A stretch of DNA of 47,309 nucleotides from Candidatus Thermoplasmatota archaeon. Its GTDB lineage: Archaea > Thermoplasmatota > E2 > DHVEG-1. The stretch spans positions 1 to 47,309 of the forward strand of contig JAWABU010000010.1 of NCBI GenBank assembly GCA_038884455.1, in the 5' to 3' direction. Below the pieces are notes generated by a model. The model was not told where the DNA came from, made no database searches, and saw only the letters and a list, made by a program, of their open reading frames with translations. The position numbers and the translations under genes are program-made. Positions 31,901 to 43,700 of this stretch are shown here, piece by piece; position 1 is the stretch's first letter, and each line of letters starts with the position of its first letter.

Positions 31901-33472
31901 TTATGAAAAACGACTTGTTGATTCTTTTTCATGAACCATAGTATCATTAAAAAAGAGCCGGGTTTTTAACACCGTTGATACCTCATGAGGAACATCAATA
32001 ATCAGTTTGGTTTGTTGTATCAAATACGGTACCACCTTATATAGAGCGATCGATCGTGGATTATACATGATACTGCGATTGTCGACAAAACCTGCTTGAA
32101 GTACGACCTGATCTGCAGTTGTTCGACCATAGTTTACAATATATATGCAAAGAACGACATATTCTTTAGTTTTTCCTTCAGTGATATGAGTTGCGTTTTT
32201 CCACTGATGAAGAAGAATCGGACGATTCGAAATTGGATAGAGAGTAATGTCAGTTAATTTCTGATACTCCTCTGGAATGCGACCAAGTGTCCAACGACTC
32301 CGAGTGGTCTCAAGATAATAATAGTTTTCAACATAATAGGACTGAGACTCCAGGGGTTGCATGGTTTGAACTCCAACAGCCATATGATTTGGCAGTCTGA
32401 GTAACGCAACAGAAAAACCAAGCGAGTCAAGAAGTGCAGCAGTGAGAATCGCTTTGTCTTCACAATCTCCCTGTTTATCAAAAAGCATCTCAATTGGAAA
32501 CCGAGGATATTCAACAGTTATATCATGTGGATCATCCTCAGCATATCGAAGATGTTGGACAAATGATGCAATATAATTAATGGTATCTATCTCCCCTATG
32601 GTTTTTTGAAGTGATTGTAATTGCTTGGTAACAAGTGAAATATAGGGATCATCATACGGATCAAAAACATAAACTGCATAATCCTCAAGAATAATACGAT
32701 CTTTGGTGTGATAATACAAAGAGAGAAACGGTATGTTTGGTATGTGTATCTCAAAGTTTCCCTCGTAGTACCATGAATACGCAATATCCTGGACAAAATT
32801 CGAAGGAATTCTGTTGATCGTTGTATGGATGAGTTGCTGATCATCATTGGTGAAAAGAGCAAGATCAATTTGGAGATTCTGATAGGGAAGCACGTCAACA
32901 AAGACAAACCATGAACTCTGTGTTGTCTGCATCGGTTCTAAAACAGCTGGTAGAAGTAATGATGAAGTACTTTTCTCATGTATTGTAACAGTTCCTTTTG
33001 AAGGATATAACGGAAAATCACCAGGGTTAAAGAAAGTGATGTTGAAACCGACAAGCGCATAGGTGGTATCATGCTGCCACCAATAATCTTCAATGTGTGT
33101 TATCGTCACGTTTCGTTGGAAAAAACTCATTTCGTTTTTAAAAATGAGTGTATTTTTTTTATCAAAGACGTTAAGTGTGTATACTCCTGATTGTGGCGTC
33201 TGTCGGTACTCTGCAAGTGGTACCGAACGGTAATGTTCTCCTTGGTAAAAAGTCTCAGAAAAAATCTGTTTCCCAGTAGTGTTCATAAGTTGAAGAACAA
33301 TGAAATCACTAGTATTGAAGAACAGCCCAAGACAACAAAAACCATCTTCATCGAACATTTGCGTTGAAAGCAACTGAAACTCAGTTGTTTGAAAAAACAT
33401 ACAACCAGAAAATATACTAAACAAAAAACAGAGTATGAATCCAACGATGAAAAAGTTTTTTTTCACGTACAT
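31901..33472 (-). CDS. Lipoprotein with transglutaminase-like domain
   Basis: 523 aa. The N-terminus has a hydrophobic stretch ending in FSGC, a lipobox-like site that would anchor the protein in the membrane by Cys23. The middle (about 40-270) is beta-rich and Ig-like. Residues 320-390 form a transglutaminase-like core: GDCEDKAILTAALLDSLG with Cys337 and LPNHMAVGV with His363, then a likely acidic residue in YYYLETT. Many archaeal proteins with this core are proteases or cross-linkers; activity is unknown. The C-terminal part (about 440-520) is again Ig-like. Its start overlaps the aminotransferase stop by 10 bp, so they are co-transcribed. Confidence 0.8.
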   Translation of the reverse strand: MYVKKNFFIVGFILCFLFSIFSGCMFFQTTEFQLLSTQMFDEDGFCCLGLFFNTSDFIVLQLMNTTGKQIFSETFYQGEHYRSVPLAEYRQTPQSGVYTLNVFDKKNTLIFKNEMSFFQRNVTITHIEDYWWQHDTTYALVGFNITFFNPGDFPLYPSKGTVTIHEKSTSSLLLPAVLEPMQTTQSSWFVFVDVLPYQNLQIDLALFTNDDQQLIHTTINRIPSNFVQDIAYSWYYEGNFEIHIPNIPFLSLYYHTKDRIILEDYAVYVFDPYDDPYISLVTKQLQSLQKTIGEIDTINYIASFVQHLRYAEDDPHDITVEYPRFPIEMLFDKQGDCEDKAILTAALLDSLGFSVALLRLPNHMAVGVQTMQPLESQSYYVENYYYLETTRSRWTLGRIPEEYQKLTDITLYPISNRPILLHQWKNATHITEGKTKEYVVLCIYIVNYGRTTADQVVLQAGFVDNRSIMYNPRSIALYKVVPYLIQQTKLIIDVPHEVSTVLKTRLFFNDTMVHEKESTSRFS

Positions 33473-34680
33473 ACCGCTGTAAGTTTTTTTTCTATGACCG
33501 TTCCAAGACGTTTGATTCCTTCCTCAATTTTGTCGTTTGTCGGATAGGAAAAGTTGAGTCGCAATGATCGACCACCACCACCATCAACACAAAATGCTTT
33601 TCCATGGACGTAGGCAACTTTTTCTTTGATAGCATCAAGGAACATAAGTTCAGTATCGATACCTTCAGGAAGGGTAACCCAAGCAAACATACCACCTTTT
33701 GGCTTCACATAGTTACACCCCTCAGGAAAGTATTTTTTAATAGCTTTCATCATGATGTCTCGTTTTGGTTTGTACATCTCGCAGATTTTCATGATGTGAA
33801 GATCAAGAGAACCGCTCTTGATAAATTCACTTGCAATATATTGATTAAATGTACTCGTACAGAGATCTAATGCTTGTTTGCAGATCTCAAGTTTTCGTGT
33901 TATCTCTTCAGATGCAATGGTCCATGCAAGTCTGAATCCTGGTGCAAGGATTTTTGAAAACGTTGACATATAGATAACACGTCCTTCGTCATCGAATGCT
34001 TTGATTGGTTTAATGTGGGCAACATCATAGCTGAGTTTGCCATAAGGATCATCTTCAACAATGAGAAGATCATGCTCATTGGCAAGATCAAGGATCTTTT
34101 TCCGATGCTGTTCAGGCATAATGGTTCCATCAGGATTTTGAAACGTCGGAACCGTGTAAATAAACTTTGGTGTAATATCCTTTTTTAGAAGTTCTTTGAT
34201 TTTTTCTTCCAAAAGATCAAGACGCATTCCATCCTTATCAATAGGAATCCCTAGGAGATTTGCCTCATACGATCGGAATGCGTTTATACCACCAAGATAC
34301 GTTGGAAGACTGACCAATGCAACATCTCCAGGGTTAAGAAACATTTTTCCCACAGTATCTAAGCCTTGTTGGGAGCCACTCATGATAATAATATGTTCCT
34401 CAGTTACATCTTTCATGCCATCTTTCTGCGCACGTTCCGCGAGTTGCTGTCGGATCATTTTTTCTCCTTTCGTTGTTCCATATTGCAATGCTGCATGTCC
34501 ATGATGTTTGAGAACAGAATGAATAATACTCTGGAGATCATCAATGGGAAATGATTTGGGATTTGGAAGACCCCCCGCAAAAGAAATAACCTCAGGATCT
34601 TGAGCAACTTTTAACAATTCTCGAATCTCTGATTTCCTCATCTTCCCTGCTCGATCAGAATACAACCGGTCAATATCCAT
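33463..34680 (-). CDS. PLP-dependent aminotransferase, class I/II (LysN/ARO8-like)
   Basis: 405 aa. The fold type I aminotransferase pattern is complete: SFAGGLPNPKSFP, LQYGTTKGEKMIRQQLAER, SGSQQGLDTVGKMF, VPTFQNPDG, VEDDPYGKLSY, and STFSKILAPGFRLAW with the PLP-binding Lys243, then the substrate Arg in LRLNFSYP. This resembles the 2-aminoadipate/aromatic aminotransferase subgroup that also includes multi-substrate archaeal enzymes. It would fit amino-acid degradation in a peptide-using cell. The transglutaminase-like gene overlaps its 3' end. The start ATG at 34680 is followed by the family opening (IDRLYSDRAGKMRKSEIR), so it is well placed. Confidence 0.92.
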   Translation of the reverse strand: MDIDRLYSDRAGKMRKSEIRELLKVAQDPEVISFAGGLPNPKSFPIDDLQSIIHSVLKHHGHAALQYGTTKGEKMIRQQLAERAQKDGMKDVTEEHIIIMSGSQQGLDTVGKMFLNPGDVALVSLPTYLGGINAFRSYEANLLGIPIDKDGMRLDLLEEKIKELLKKDITPKFIYTVPTFQNPDGTIMPEQHRKKILDLANEHDLLIVEDDPYGKLSYDVAHIKPIKAFDDEGRVIYMSTFSKILAPGFRLAWTIASEEITRKLEICKQALDLCTSTFNQYIASEFIKSGSLDLHIMKICEMYKPKRDIMMKAIKKYFPEGCNYVKPKGGMFAWVTLPEGIDTELMFLDAIKEKVAYVHGKAFCVDGGGGRSLRLNFSYPTNDKIEEGIKRLGTVIEKKLTAVCT

Positions 34681-34782
34681 AAAAAAAACCCCGAGTCTGA
34701 CCCTGGTATACTCTGATATTTTATATGGATTTCGTTATGAAAAACTGTAAAAAAATTGATAAACTTTTAATGATATACAGGC

Positions 34783-34977
34783 TCATTGTTTTTCTTGTTT
34801 TGGTGAACAGAAAAGCGCTTTACAATGCTGTTCAAAAGCAGGCATAACCTCAACCGTATCCCAATCAAGATTAAATTTATGCATGAATAACGCTAACTGT
34901 TCATCAGCAGAAACTGTTTTTTTCCCTTCGACAAACATACAACTACTTTCAGTTGTATCAATAATTGTTTCTTCCAT
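34783..34977 (-). CDS. Small hypothetical protein, 64 aa
   Basis: 64 aa, acidic, with a C-terminal Cys pair (HCKALFCSP). I see no known domain. Support is promoter-based: on the minus strand a TATA-like box (forward 35008-35017, TTTATATAAT) lies about 30 bp before the ATG, which fits a leaderless mRNA. It sits in the 370-bp gap between the aminotransferase and the next surface protein. Confidence 0.55.
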   Translation of the reverse strand: MEETIIDTTESSCMFVEGKKTVSADEQLALFMHKFNLDWDTVEVMPAFEQHCKALFCSPKQEKQ

Positions 34978-35048
34978 AGACTCACAATAGATAAGCTTAC
35001 TAGATGTTTATATAATTTTTGCCTGTTGTTCTCAGTTCTCCGTATGGT

Positions 35049-37703
35049 TTATTTTTTCTTTTGATTTTTTCCTGTTTTGTCTTCTTTTTTTGTCTCTGGT
35101 TTATTTTCATTTGACGGTTGTTTCTCAGTTTGAGGCTGCAGTTGTTGTTGATCTGTTCTTTTTTTCATACCGACCAGAATGAGTATCCCAACGAGTACCG
35201 CAAGAACAAGAAGTAACAGCCCAAAGATAAGCAGTGCATTTGACGCTTCTGACGGCTGCTCAGTGTAGGTAGTTATCGTCTTGGTTTGAGGGTCGTAGTC
35301 AATATCCCAGATTCCATCGTTATCAATATCTAGTATATAATGACCATTTGAAAGTTTTTGAGGTGTTGTTTCAGAACTGGTTGCATTACTATAAAAACGA
35401 TCGTAGATTCCATCACCATCAGTATCGATAAGGAAACCATAGGTTCCAACATACTGCGCATCGATGAGAACAACATATGTTGATGATCCTGACTCTGTTT
35501 GATTATCAAACGCTGTTGCGGTGATGACAAATCGTCCCGCAGTTGCCCATTGATGTATCTGGATTATCTCAGTTCCACTGGGGAAAAACGTTGTCGTTGT
35601 TGTTTCACCATCACCCCAAGAGACATGATATTGAAGAGCATCATTGTCTGCATCTGTTGCCACAAAAGTATATTCTAACTGTTTATTTTTTTCTCCATAT
35701 GCTGGTCCAGTTATTGTTGGTTGTGTCGGAGGATTGTTTCCTGTAAGTATCGTTACAAGAGCAGTATCAGTTGCAGTTGAATTTTCATCATCAGTGACAC
35801 GCACGGTTACTAGGTATGTTCCTGGTTGCGTGTACGTATAGGTTGGTTTTGGTCCGATATTACTATGCCATGTATCATCAGCGAAGAATTTCCAGTCATA
35901 TCGAGTAATAATATTGGTTGTGTCGTTATCATAACTGCCAGTCGCATTGAACGTTATCTGTTCATCAACAAAACCGGTATATGGTCCGCCAGCATCAGCA
36001 ACAGGTGGTTTATTGATACTTCCGCCGCCTCCAGAGCCTCCGCCAGAACCGCCACCGCCACCACCGTTTCCACCACCTCCGCTTCCTGGATTTGAGGCGG
36101 TTGGCACACCACTTACCGGTGCGCAGAGAGGACCAAGATTCCCACTGGTGTCAACTGCTCTGATTCGATACGCATAGGATTGCTCATTGGTTAACCCAGT
36201 ATCTTGGTACGACGTTGTCGTACGATTCAATAGGAAGACGCCATCTCTATAGATTTGGTAATGGCTTACTGCAACGTTATCAGTTGCAGGATTCCATGCA
36301 ATGTTTAACTTTCCATCATGAGCATCGGTTACGGTGAGTCCAGTGATATTTGATGGCGGCTCATTATCACCAGGGGGTACAGTAGTAAAACTCCAAATCG
36401 GACTGGTGACGGTAGCACCATGATTATCAGTTGCGACGATTTTCCAGAAATACTGAGTCCCTACCAAGAGGGTGGGGAGATCATAGGTAAGCTGAAGTGT
36501 TGTTGCGGGTCTTGTGATGGTATCGTACAACGGGGGATTTGATGCTACCCCGAAATAGATACTATAGGTAACCGTATCACCAACATCTGGATCACCACCG
36601 GTCCAGCTCAAATCTGTGTTGATACTTTGACCGGTTGCACCATCCACGGGAGTAATATTTCCTGGAGTATATGGGGGATTATTTGGTGCAGATATCGTGG
36701 TGAAATCCCACACGGAACCAACATTAGAATACCCATGGTTATCCCATGCGATAATCTTCCAATAATATGAGGTACTATAGGCCAGAGCGCCGGGGTTGCA
36801 GGTGGTTCCTGATTGATTCGCTGAGACCTTGGTTGTCGGAGGGTTGCTCGTTCCAAAGTAGACATCGTAAGTCACAGGATCGCCATCGGGATCACCACCA
36901 GTCCAACCTAATATGGTGCCAGTAACTGGAACATTGAGTGCATGATTCACCGGTGTTGGAGTTTGTGGTTGGTACGGTGGATTGTTTCCACTGCCTCCGT
37001 TCATCGTGGTGAAACTCCACGTTGATGACGTATTCTGAAGTAGGGAATCGCTGGCAACTGCATACCAACTGTAGGGGGTATTTGGTGCACGTCCTGGCCA
37101 GACGATCGATACGGTACTCCCACTTACCACATAGGTTGCTAATCCGATGAGCTCATTGGTAGCAGCATTGTAAAAGTAAACATCAAGTAGATCGCCGTCA
37201 GGATCTGAGACTGTTACACTCAAGGTCGGATTTAAACCCACTCCAGTTGCACCGTTACTTGGCGAAGGATTCGTTGGTTGGTACGGGGCACGGTTCGTAG
37301 AGGTACTCAGATACAGATCAATTTGATATGGTGTAAGTACTGGTGGTTGATCAGGAATGGTAAACGAAGGATTCACTACGGGTGTGTAATAGTTGTACCC
37401 AAGTCTCACGTTAAAATAAATGGTTTCCCCGTAGGTTGCGAATGTTCGCGGAAAACTTTTTTTATAAATACCACCTGGTTGAGTAATGCTGCGAACGTAG
37501 TATTGTCCATAACTATTTGAAATAATGACATCGCCGTTTTGTGTGACCGGGACACCGTTGAGGTAGATGTAGCCAATGACAGTGTAATCAGGTGGTGGTG
37601 GTAATGCTGAGGTTATTTGCATAGGTACGATTAAAACCATCAGTACTATGACATATACTTGAATCGGTACAGTTTTTTTGTTCTTCATGGTTGTCTTCCC
37701 CAT
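35049..37703 (-). CDS. Surface protein with Ig-like, Fn3 and PKD domains and a C-terminal membrane anchor
   Basis: 884 aa with a signal peptide (cleaved near residue 30). A small carboxypeptidase-regulatory-like domain (YTVIGYIYLNGVPVTQNG) is followed by three Ig-like modules of the same type (NRAPYQPTNPSPSNGATG, NNPPYQPQTPTP, NNPPYTPGNITPVDGATG), then an Fn3 domain (DNVAVSHYQIYRDG), a Gly-rich linker of about 25 residues near 530-560, and two PKD domains. Two Asp-rich loops (DTDGDGIYDRF, DIDNDGIWDID) look like calcium-binding repeats. A single membrane segment near residue 830 is followed by a highly charged tail of about 45 residues, so it stays anchored in the membrane. The giant gene lies 55 bp upstream on the same strand and shares the same Ig-like modules. 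Confidence 0.85.
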   Translation of the reverse strand: MGKTTMKNKKTVPIQVYVIVLMVLIVPMQITSALPPPPDYTVIGYIYLNGVPVTQNGDVIISNSYGQYYVRSITQPGGIYKKSFPRTFATYGETIYFNVRLGYNYYTPVVNPSFTIPDQPPVLTPYQIDLYLSTSTNRAPYQPTNPSPSNGATGVGLNPTLSVTVSDPDGDLLDVYFYNAATNELIGLATYVVSGSTVSIVWPGRAPNTPYSWYAVASDSLLQNTSSTWSFTTMNGGSGNNPPYQPQTPTPVNHALNVPVTGTILGWTGGDPDGDPVTYDVYFGTSNPPTTKVSANQSGTTCNPGALAYSTSYYWKIIAWDNHGYSNVGSVWDFTTISAPNNPPYTPGNITPVDGATGQSINTDLSWTGGDPDVGDTVTYSIYFGVASNPPLYDTITRPATTLQLTYDLPTLLVGTQYFWKIVATDNHGATVTSPIWSFTTVPPGDNEPPSNITGLTVTDAHDGKLNIAWNPATDNVAVSHYQIYRDGVFLLNRTTTSYQDTGLTNEQSYAYRIRAVDTSGNLGPLCAPVSGVPTASNPGSGGGGNGGGGGGSGGGSGGGGSINKPPVADAGGPYTGFVDEQITFNATGSYDNDTTNIITRYDWKFFADDTWHSNIGPKPTYTYTQPGTYLVTVRVTDDENSTATDTALVTILTGNNPPTQPTITGPAYGEKNKQLEYTFVATDADNDALQYHVSWGDGETTTTTFFPSGTEIIQIHQWATAGRFVITATAFDNQTESGSSTYVVLIDAQYVGTYGFLIDTDGDGIYDRFYSNATSSETTPQKLSNGHYILDIDNDGIWDIDYDPQTKTITTYTEQPSEASNALLIFGLLLLVLAVLVGILILVGMKKRTDQQQLQPQTEKQPSNENKPETKKEDKTGKNQKKK

Positions 37704-37758
37704 TTTTTTATTGGTTTATACTCTCTTTGTAGTATTTAAATGTATGCAAGCAGCGGTT

Positions 37759-40700
37759 TTATAGAGGCGGCAGGGAGGTAATCTCGACATAGTAGTCTTC
37801 AACCTCGCCATCAAACGCGTAGCCGGTGTAACTTAAACCGCCATTTGAGTTGATTCTAAACCGGGCGTACGTCCATCCTGAGATTGCATCTGGTGGAACT
37901 GAGAAATCTAACGTTCGTACACCACCTCGGAACAGTGGTTGGTTAAGGAATATCTGTTCATTGGGATCATCCCAGTCTCCATCCTGGTTGAAGTCAACCC
38001 ATGCATTGAGGTATCCATCCTGAGGAGACCAAGTCATATCGATGTTGACAGATGCTGTTGTTCCAACAACCCACAATCCATTGGGTGTTACCCCATCCTC
38101 ATCATCGTTTCCATCGTTGTCATCACCATCAGCATTGGTTGTTGGTTGCCCGTTCCATTCCTTATCGACACCCGTACCCATATACGGTGCCCTTGCAGAG
38201 TGCCGTGCACCGTTATTCATTCGTGATGTTGCATAGGATGCTGGCGCATCACCGAAATCAAGCGTCGGCATCCCTGATGTTGTGAAACTCCACAGTGGCC
38301 CTTCGGTTGTTGCTCCATGGTTATCCTCTGCGACAATCTTCCAGTAGTACGTTGTCGAAGGATCGATAAGTATTCCAAGATTTGCATCAAACGGCCCGGT
38401 CATGGTTGCAGGCCACCAGCTGGTTGCAGCGGCATACTGCCAATTGTTTGGATCTACTCCAAAAGAGATATGATAGCGGACTTGGTCGGTGGAATCCTGA
38501 TCACCGCCATACCATCGAAGTATTACAGTGTCATCCATCATCACAACATCGGTTTCACCATCAGCTGGAACAGGATTTGAAGGCGTCAAAGGTGCATTAT
38601 TTGGCGTAATAAGCGGATAGGTATCCTGATTACTTCCCCCAGGAATCAAATATGGTGTTTCTCCAAGGCCATCACCATTTGTATCTCCACCGGTGTAATC
38701 ACTCCAGTAGTTCCCCCCGATCCAGTCTCCACCAATAATGTTGGTTCCCATAACTGGTGGATCAATATTCCACGTATTCGTGCTGTCATCAAAAGCATTG
38801 TACGGATTCCCCAAGTAATTGTTATAGATACGATTACCATAGCTAGAATAAACGGCGATGCCATAGTCCCAGCTGTCGCTTCCACCTTCTGTTATCGTAT
38901 TCCCATAAACGATACAATTATCTGACTCATACAGCTCAACTCCAGGACTATTTCCTTGAAGCGTGTTCTCCTCAATACGGGTCGCGGTAGAGCGGAAAGA
39001 AATGATTCCTCCTCCATTATTTTGGGTGATTATTGTATTGTGACTGATGATAACGTTATCAGCATAACTCACCTCGATAGCCCGTGACCTCCCATCACTG
39101 ATCTGGTTACTGTTGATGAGGATATCACCAACGATCAACGCAGCGTCCCCGTAGACGAAGTCGCCGAACCCATACATTTTCAAGGCTATTGCTGATTGAG
39201 AACCCTGGATAGTGTTTTCGTTGATCTCGATAGTACCCAGGGTGAACGTGGAGCTTCCGTAGAGATTATAAGCGCTCTCATGGATTTGAAGGTACAAACC
39301 ATCCCCGGGTGTGATGATCTGGTTCTTGTTCATCTTGATGCCACCCATCGTGAAGCATGCTTGATCATACATGTAGGAGCCAAGGTACATGTCGTAGAAC
39401 CAAGCGCCAGATGCCACGCAGGTCATAGTGTTCTCACAGATAAGGAAGTCACCCACGGCGACACTTGCATGACCGAACAGGTAGCTTCCAATTTCAACCG
39501 TGCTACTGAGTTCGAATGCAATTCCTCTCTCAGCGTTTATAGTATTCCGCTGAAATTCGATATTCCCCATGGTGAATGTTGCATAATTATTGAGTGAAAA
39601 CCCAAGGTTATCCATGAGATGAATGTAGATACCATCATCCTCACTTGTGATCGTGTTGTCATTGACAAAGAAGCCATCGCAGGTGAAAACAGAGGTATCG
39701 CACAGATCACGACCGAGATCGGTGATTTCATAGAAAGTAATCCCCTGAGCTGTACTGGTGATGATATTGTTGATAAGATGAATTCCTCCAAAGTGGAACT
39801 GAGACGATCCATGCATGTTCCTACCAATGCTGTCAAAGGAAGAGACGTCGACCCCGTAATCAGCAGTTATCACATTATTGGTGATTCGTAATGCTCCGAT
39901 GTCACAGAGAGCACTATCATAAAGACCATATCCCCACTCACTGCAATCAACCACAATACCACTGTACTCCCAGGCGAGCACGGTGATAGAGTTGTCGGTG
40001 ATGATTGATTCACCGACCGTAAAGACGGATGACCCATCTAGATTAGTACCTATATTGTCAACGTCAACAACAATCCCATCATACGTGGAGGTGATGGTGT
40101 TGTGTTGTATGGTAAAACCCAGAGCATAACATTCGATGCCCCACAGTGCATTCGTGATGGTAAACCCGTCAATGACCACGTTTTCAGCATGAATTGTGAT
40201 TCCTGTTCCATCCATGGCATCAATTACAGGTGTTGATGCTGCACGGAGGGTGAGTTGTTTGTACACATCAACATTTTCGTAAAACGTTCCTGTACTTACT
40301 TCAATAGTATGACCCTCTAAAGTATCCTCATCATCAATAGCATCTTGAATCGTGTCAAAATATTCATCGGTATTGAGGTTATGAACTAGCCCCGTAGGTG
40401 GTAATTCTTCGGTAGTAAAACTCCAGATGGGGCCTTCCGTGACCAATCCACCTGCATCCCTGGCAACGATCTTCCAATAGTAGGTTGTGCCTTCCTCTAA
40501 AATCCCAACAGTCCACCCATGCCACTGGATTGATCCTGACATGGGTGCTTCTTCATTATAGAACGGAGGGTCTGACTCGGTTCCAAAATAAATCGTATTG
40601 TAAACAGTATCTGAAGCTCCGTCAGGATCACCACCATACCATTGAAGAATGGTACCATAAATAGGTACATTTACAGCTCCATCAGCTGGAGAAGGATCAT

Positions 40701-43700
40701 GAGGCATATCAGGAGGTTGATTTACCAGTGGCGGTTCTGGATACCAGAACATGTTTGTATCATAACCCATCAATGGTACCAGGTCATGATCAAAAGCTTG
40801 AGCATACACATAGTATTGATGATAAGCTAATGGGAATCCTGGTTCAATCATGAGTCCCCATTGGAACGGTTCAGCTAGTGTGCCTGCACCTGTGCCATAA
40901 GCATCCCAGAAGAACGGATCAGTAGACCATTCCGCGCCAGTGTAATAGTAGGTTACACCATCATACTCATAGGTGAGTTGTACTTGTACACTATCAACAT
41001 AGGTGTCTAGGTCATAGGCAAACCCTGTTATGTGCAAGTATCCAGCTTGTTGATAGTTGAAGCTACCACCATCCTCAGGGTAGGTAATCTCAACAACAGG
41101 AGGATGAAATACGGTGGATTCCCCCATTGTTGTGAAACTCCAGAGAGGGCTTTCTGTTGATGCGCCATGAGTATCCCATGCGATAATCTTCCAGTAATAG
41201 GTTGTATCAGGTGTCATCGGGACTCCGAAGTTGACGGAAATAGGATTCGTATTATACCCAAATGGTCCAACCGTAGTACGATACGGAGGAGAGGGATCTG
41301 TACCAAAGTACACATCATAGGTTACCGTATCGCCACTATCAGGATCACCCCCATGCCATAGGACAGTTTCATCCCCTAACGGAATTTCAGTTGCTCCATT
41401 AGATGGGTAAGGATTATATGGTTCATAGGGAGGGTTATTTTCCGCAACACAGAGCTGTATACAATACGTATCCGCGCCCATAGGTCCATCATCATCGAGA
41501 AGAATAGTATGTGGACCATACGTGGTATCCCATTCGACAGATCCGCGTCCATAGAGCTTTTTGAATGATTCAAGATAGCTGATAGGGACTGAAATATAGG
41601 GGGCACCATCGATAAGGTAGTGAACCCCATCTGGTAGCGTTAAGGTATAGGAGATGCCGTTGATACTGATGCTCGTGATTGGCTCATAGTTGCGGTGAAC
41701 CATAGAGAGCTTCCCATCTTCAATAGTTATCCAGTCGCTGCCATCAACATGCTCCGCGATGAGTTCGATACAGGCTGGTGCTTCACAGGTGACATATATA
41801 GATGCGGTATCTTGCAGGTTTATAACGCCACCGCACACTGGCCAAACCGTGACATCTGCAAGATTGATAACTGGCTCACCGCAGCCTGTAACGGTTGCTT
41901 CAAACTCCACGTAGGCAACTGCACCAACTGGTACAAAGAATTCCTCATAGATATCCTCCCATTCAAGAGTCGTACCGACTTCTCGGGGGGTAACGAGTGG
42001 TTGTGCTTCCTCACCATCGTAGACATAGACTTCACCCATGTATTCAACAGTTACCACTGAGTTTCCTTCAACATATTCGAGCTCATCGGGGAGGTAATCA
42101 ATAAGGTATCCATTTTCATAAATGCAGCCGCCATCATTAAGAAGGCTGATTCTGAAAACAACGGTGTCTCCTAGTTCAGCCTCAGTAGAATCAGCCCAGT
42201 ATCCAACTTCCCCATCACACCAGACTTGCTTGGCAAAAGCAAGTGATGGCTCACAGGACATGAGTACCGATGCAGAATCGGTAGCATACAACAGATCACC
42301 ACATGCAGGATACACGGTTATCTCTGCGGTATTGGTCAAGAGTTCTTGACAGGCAGTAACTGTAGTATCATAGTCGAGATGCACTGAGCTACCCGGTGGA
42401 AGGTAATATACCCCAGTGTTTTCAATCCATTGGAGTGTTGTTGTTTCGTCAGGGTTGAGTATGACAACTGGTTGCACCTCAGGACCACTATATATGAAAA
42501 TATTATCCGGTGTAATCACAGTTATACTCGTACTACCCTCAACATAGGATAGACCTGCAGGGAGGGTGTCAACCAATGTTGCATCTTCGAGGTTGCAGTC
42601 GCCAGTATTGTGAAGACTGAGTCTGAACCGTACGATGTCTCCAACTTGTGCCTGTGTTGCCTCATCATCCCAGCGAATGCTGATATCGTCAACATACCAT
42701 CCTTCAAAGTTATTTGCTATTGAATCTCCAGTATCAAAGAAGAACTTAATCCGTATCATCTGCCCGGCATAGTCTGAGAGATCTACGAAGACTTCATACC
42801 ATTGGTTCTCAGGACCAGTTGACTCCCATATCTTATTCCATGTTTGACCATCATCACTGCTGATATAGACTTGTCGTGCATCCCAGCCGCAGAAACCATT
42901 GCATTCTGTCTGCTCCCAGCTCATGAAGGTGAGGAGCGGAGAGGTTGAAGTACTGAGATCAATAAGGGGTGAGATAAGACTACCAGAGTTCGCTATATCT
43001 CCAGTGTTGTAGGTATGCGTATCCTCATCGTTATACGCCCAGCTATGATCTGGGCTACTGCTCCGGTTGCTGGTGATATGCCAGAGGCCATCAGCAGTCC
43101 AGTCTTCTTGTTCGCTTTCAACATCATTGGAGTATATCTGGTTTTGAACGTATTTTGTAAAGGTCATACCTGGTTGTTGGTTGTAGATGCTGAAGACATG
43201 GGTGACGATCTCAGAGGGGTTCGTCGCAGAATCATACGCCAGTGCGCTGATAGTATACTCATGTCCATTGGTGAGAAGCTCGTTCGTGTTGTAGCTCCAT
43301 TCATCGCCATCAACAAAGGTACATGGTAGCCACTGAGGATCACCGGTTTGCCATGAATCACCAGTATAGTATTGACCCGTAGTCTCATCGACTAACTGGA
43401 TCCATACTGAAGCAATCGGTGATTCATCATCATAGGCAAAGATATTAGCATCATCCATACTGATTTTTACTTCGCCATCATCAGGATCATCGATCTCTAC
43501 CCAGGGTTTTCCAAGAACCGGATCATCAAAGAGAAATGCTGTCACTGCGGTTGATTCATGGTTCCCAGCAGCATCGGTTGCTTTCGCGTAGATATAATAC
43601 AACTGATTATTTGTGTAGTCTCCGATACTTGGTTGATCTGCGGTGAGATCCCAGGTATCATGAATCCCTGTCTGAGGAACCTGCTTCCAGGTTTCCATGG

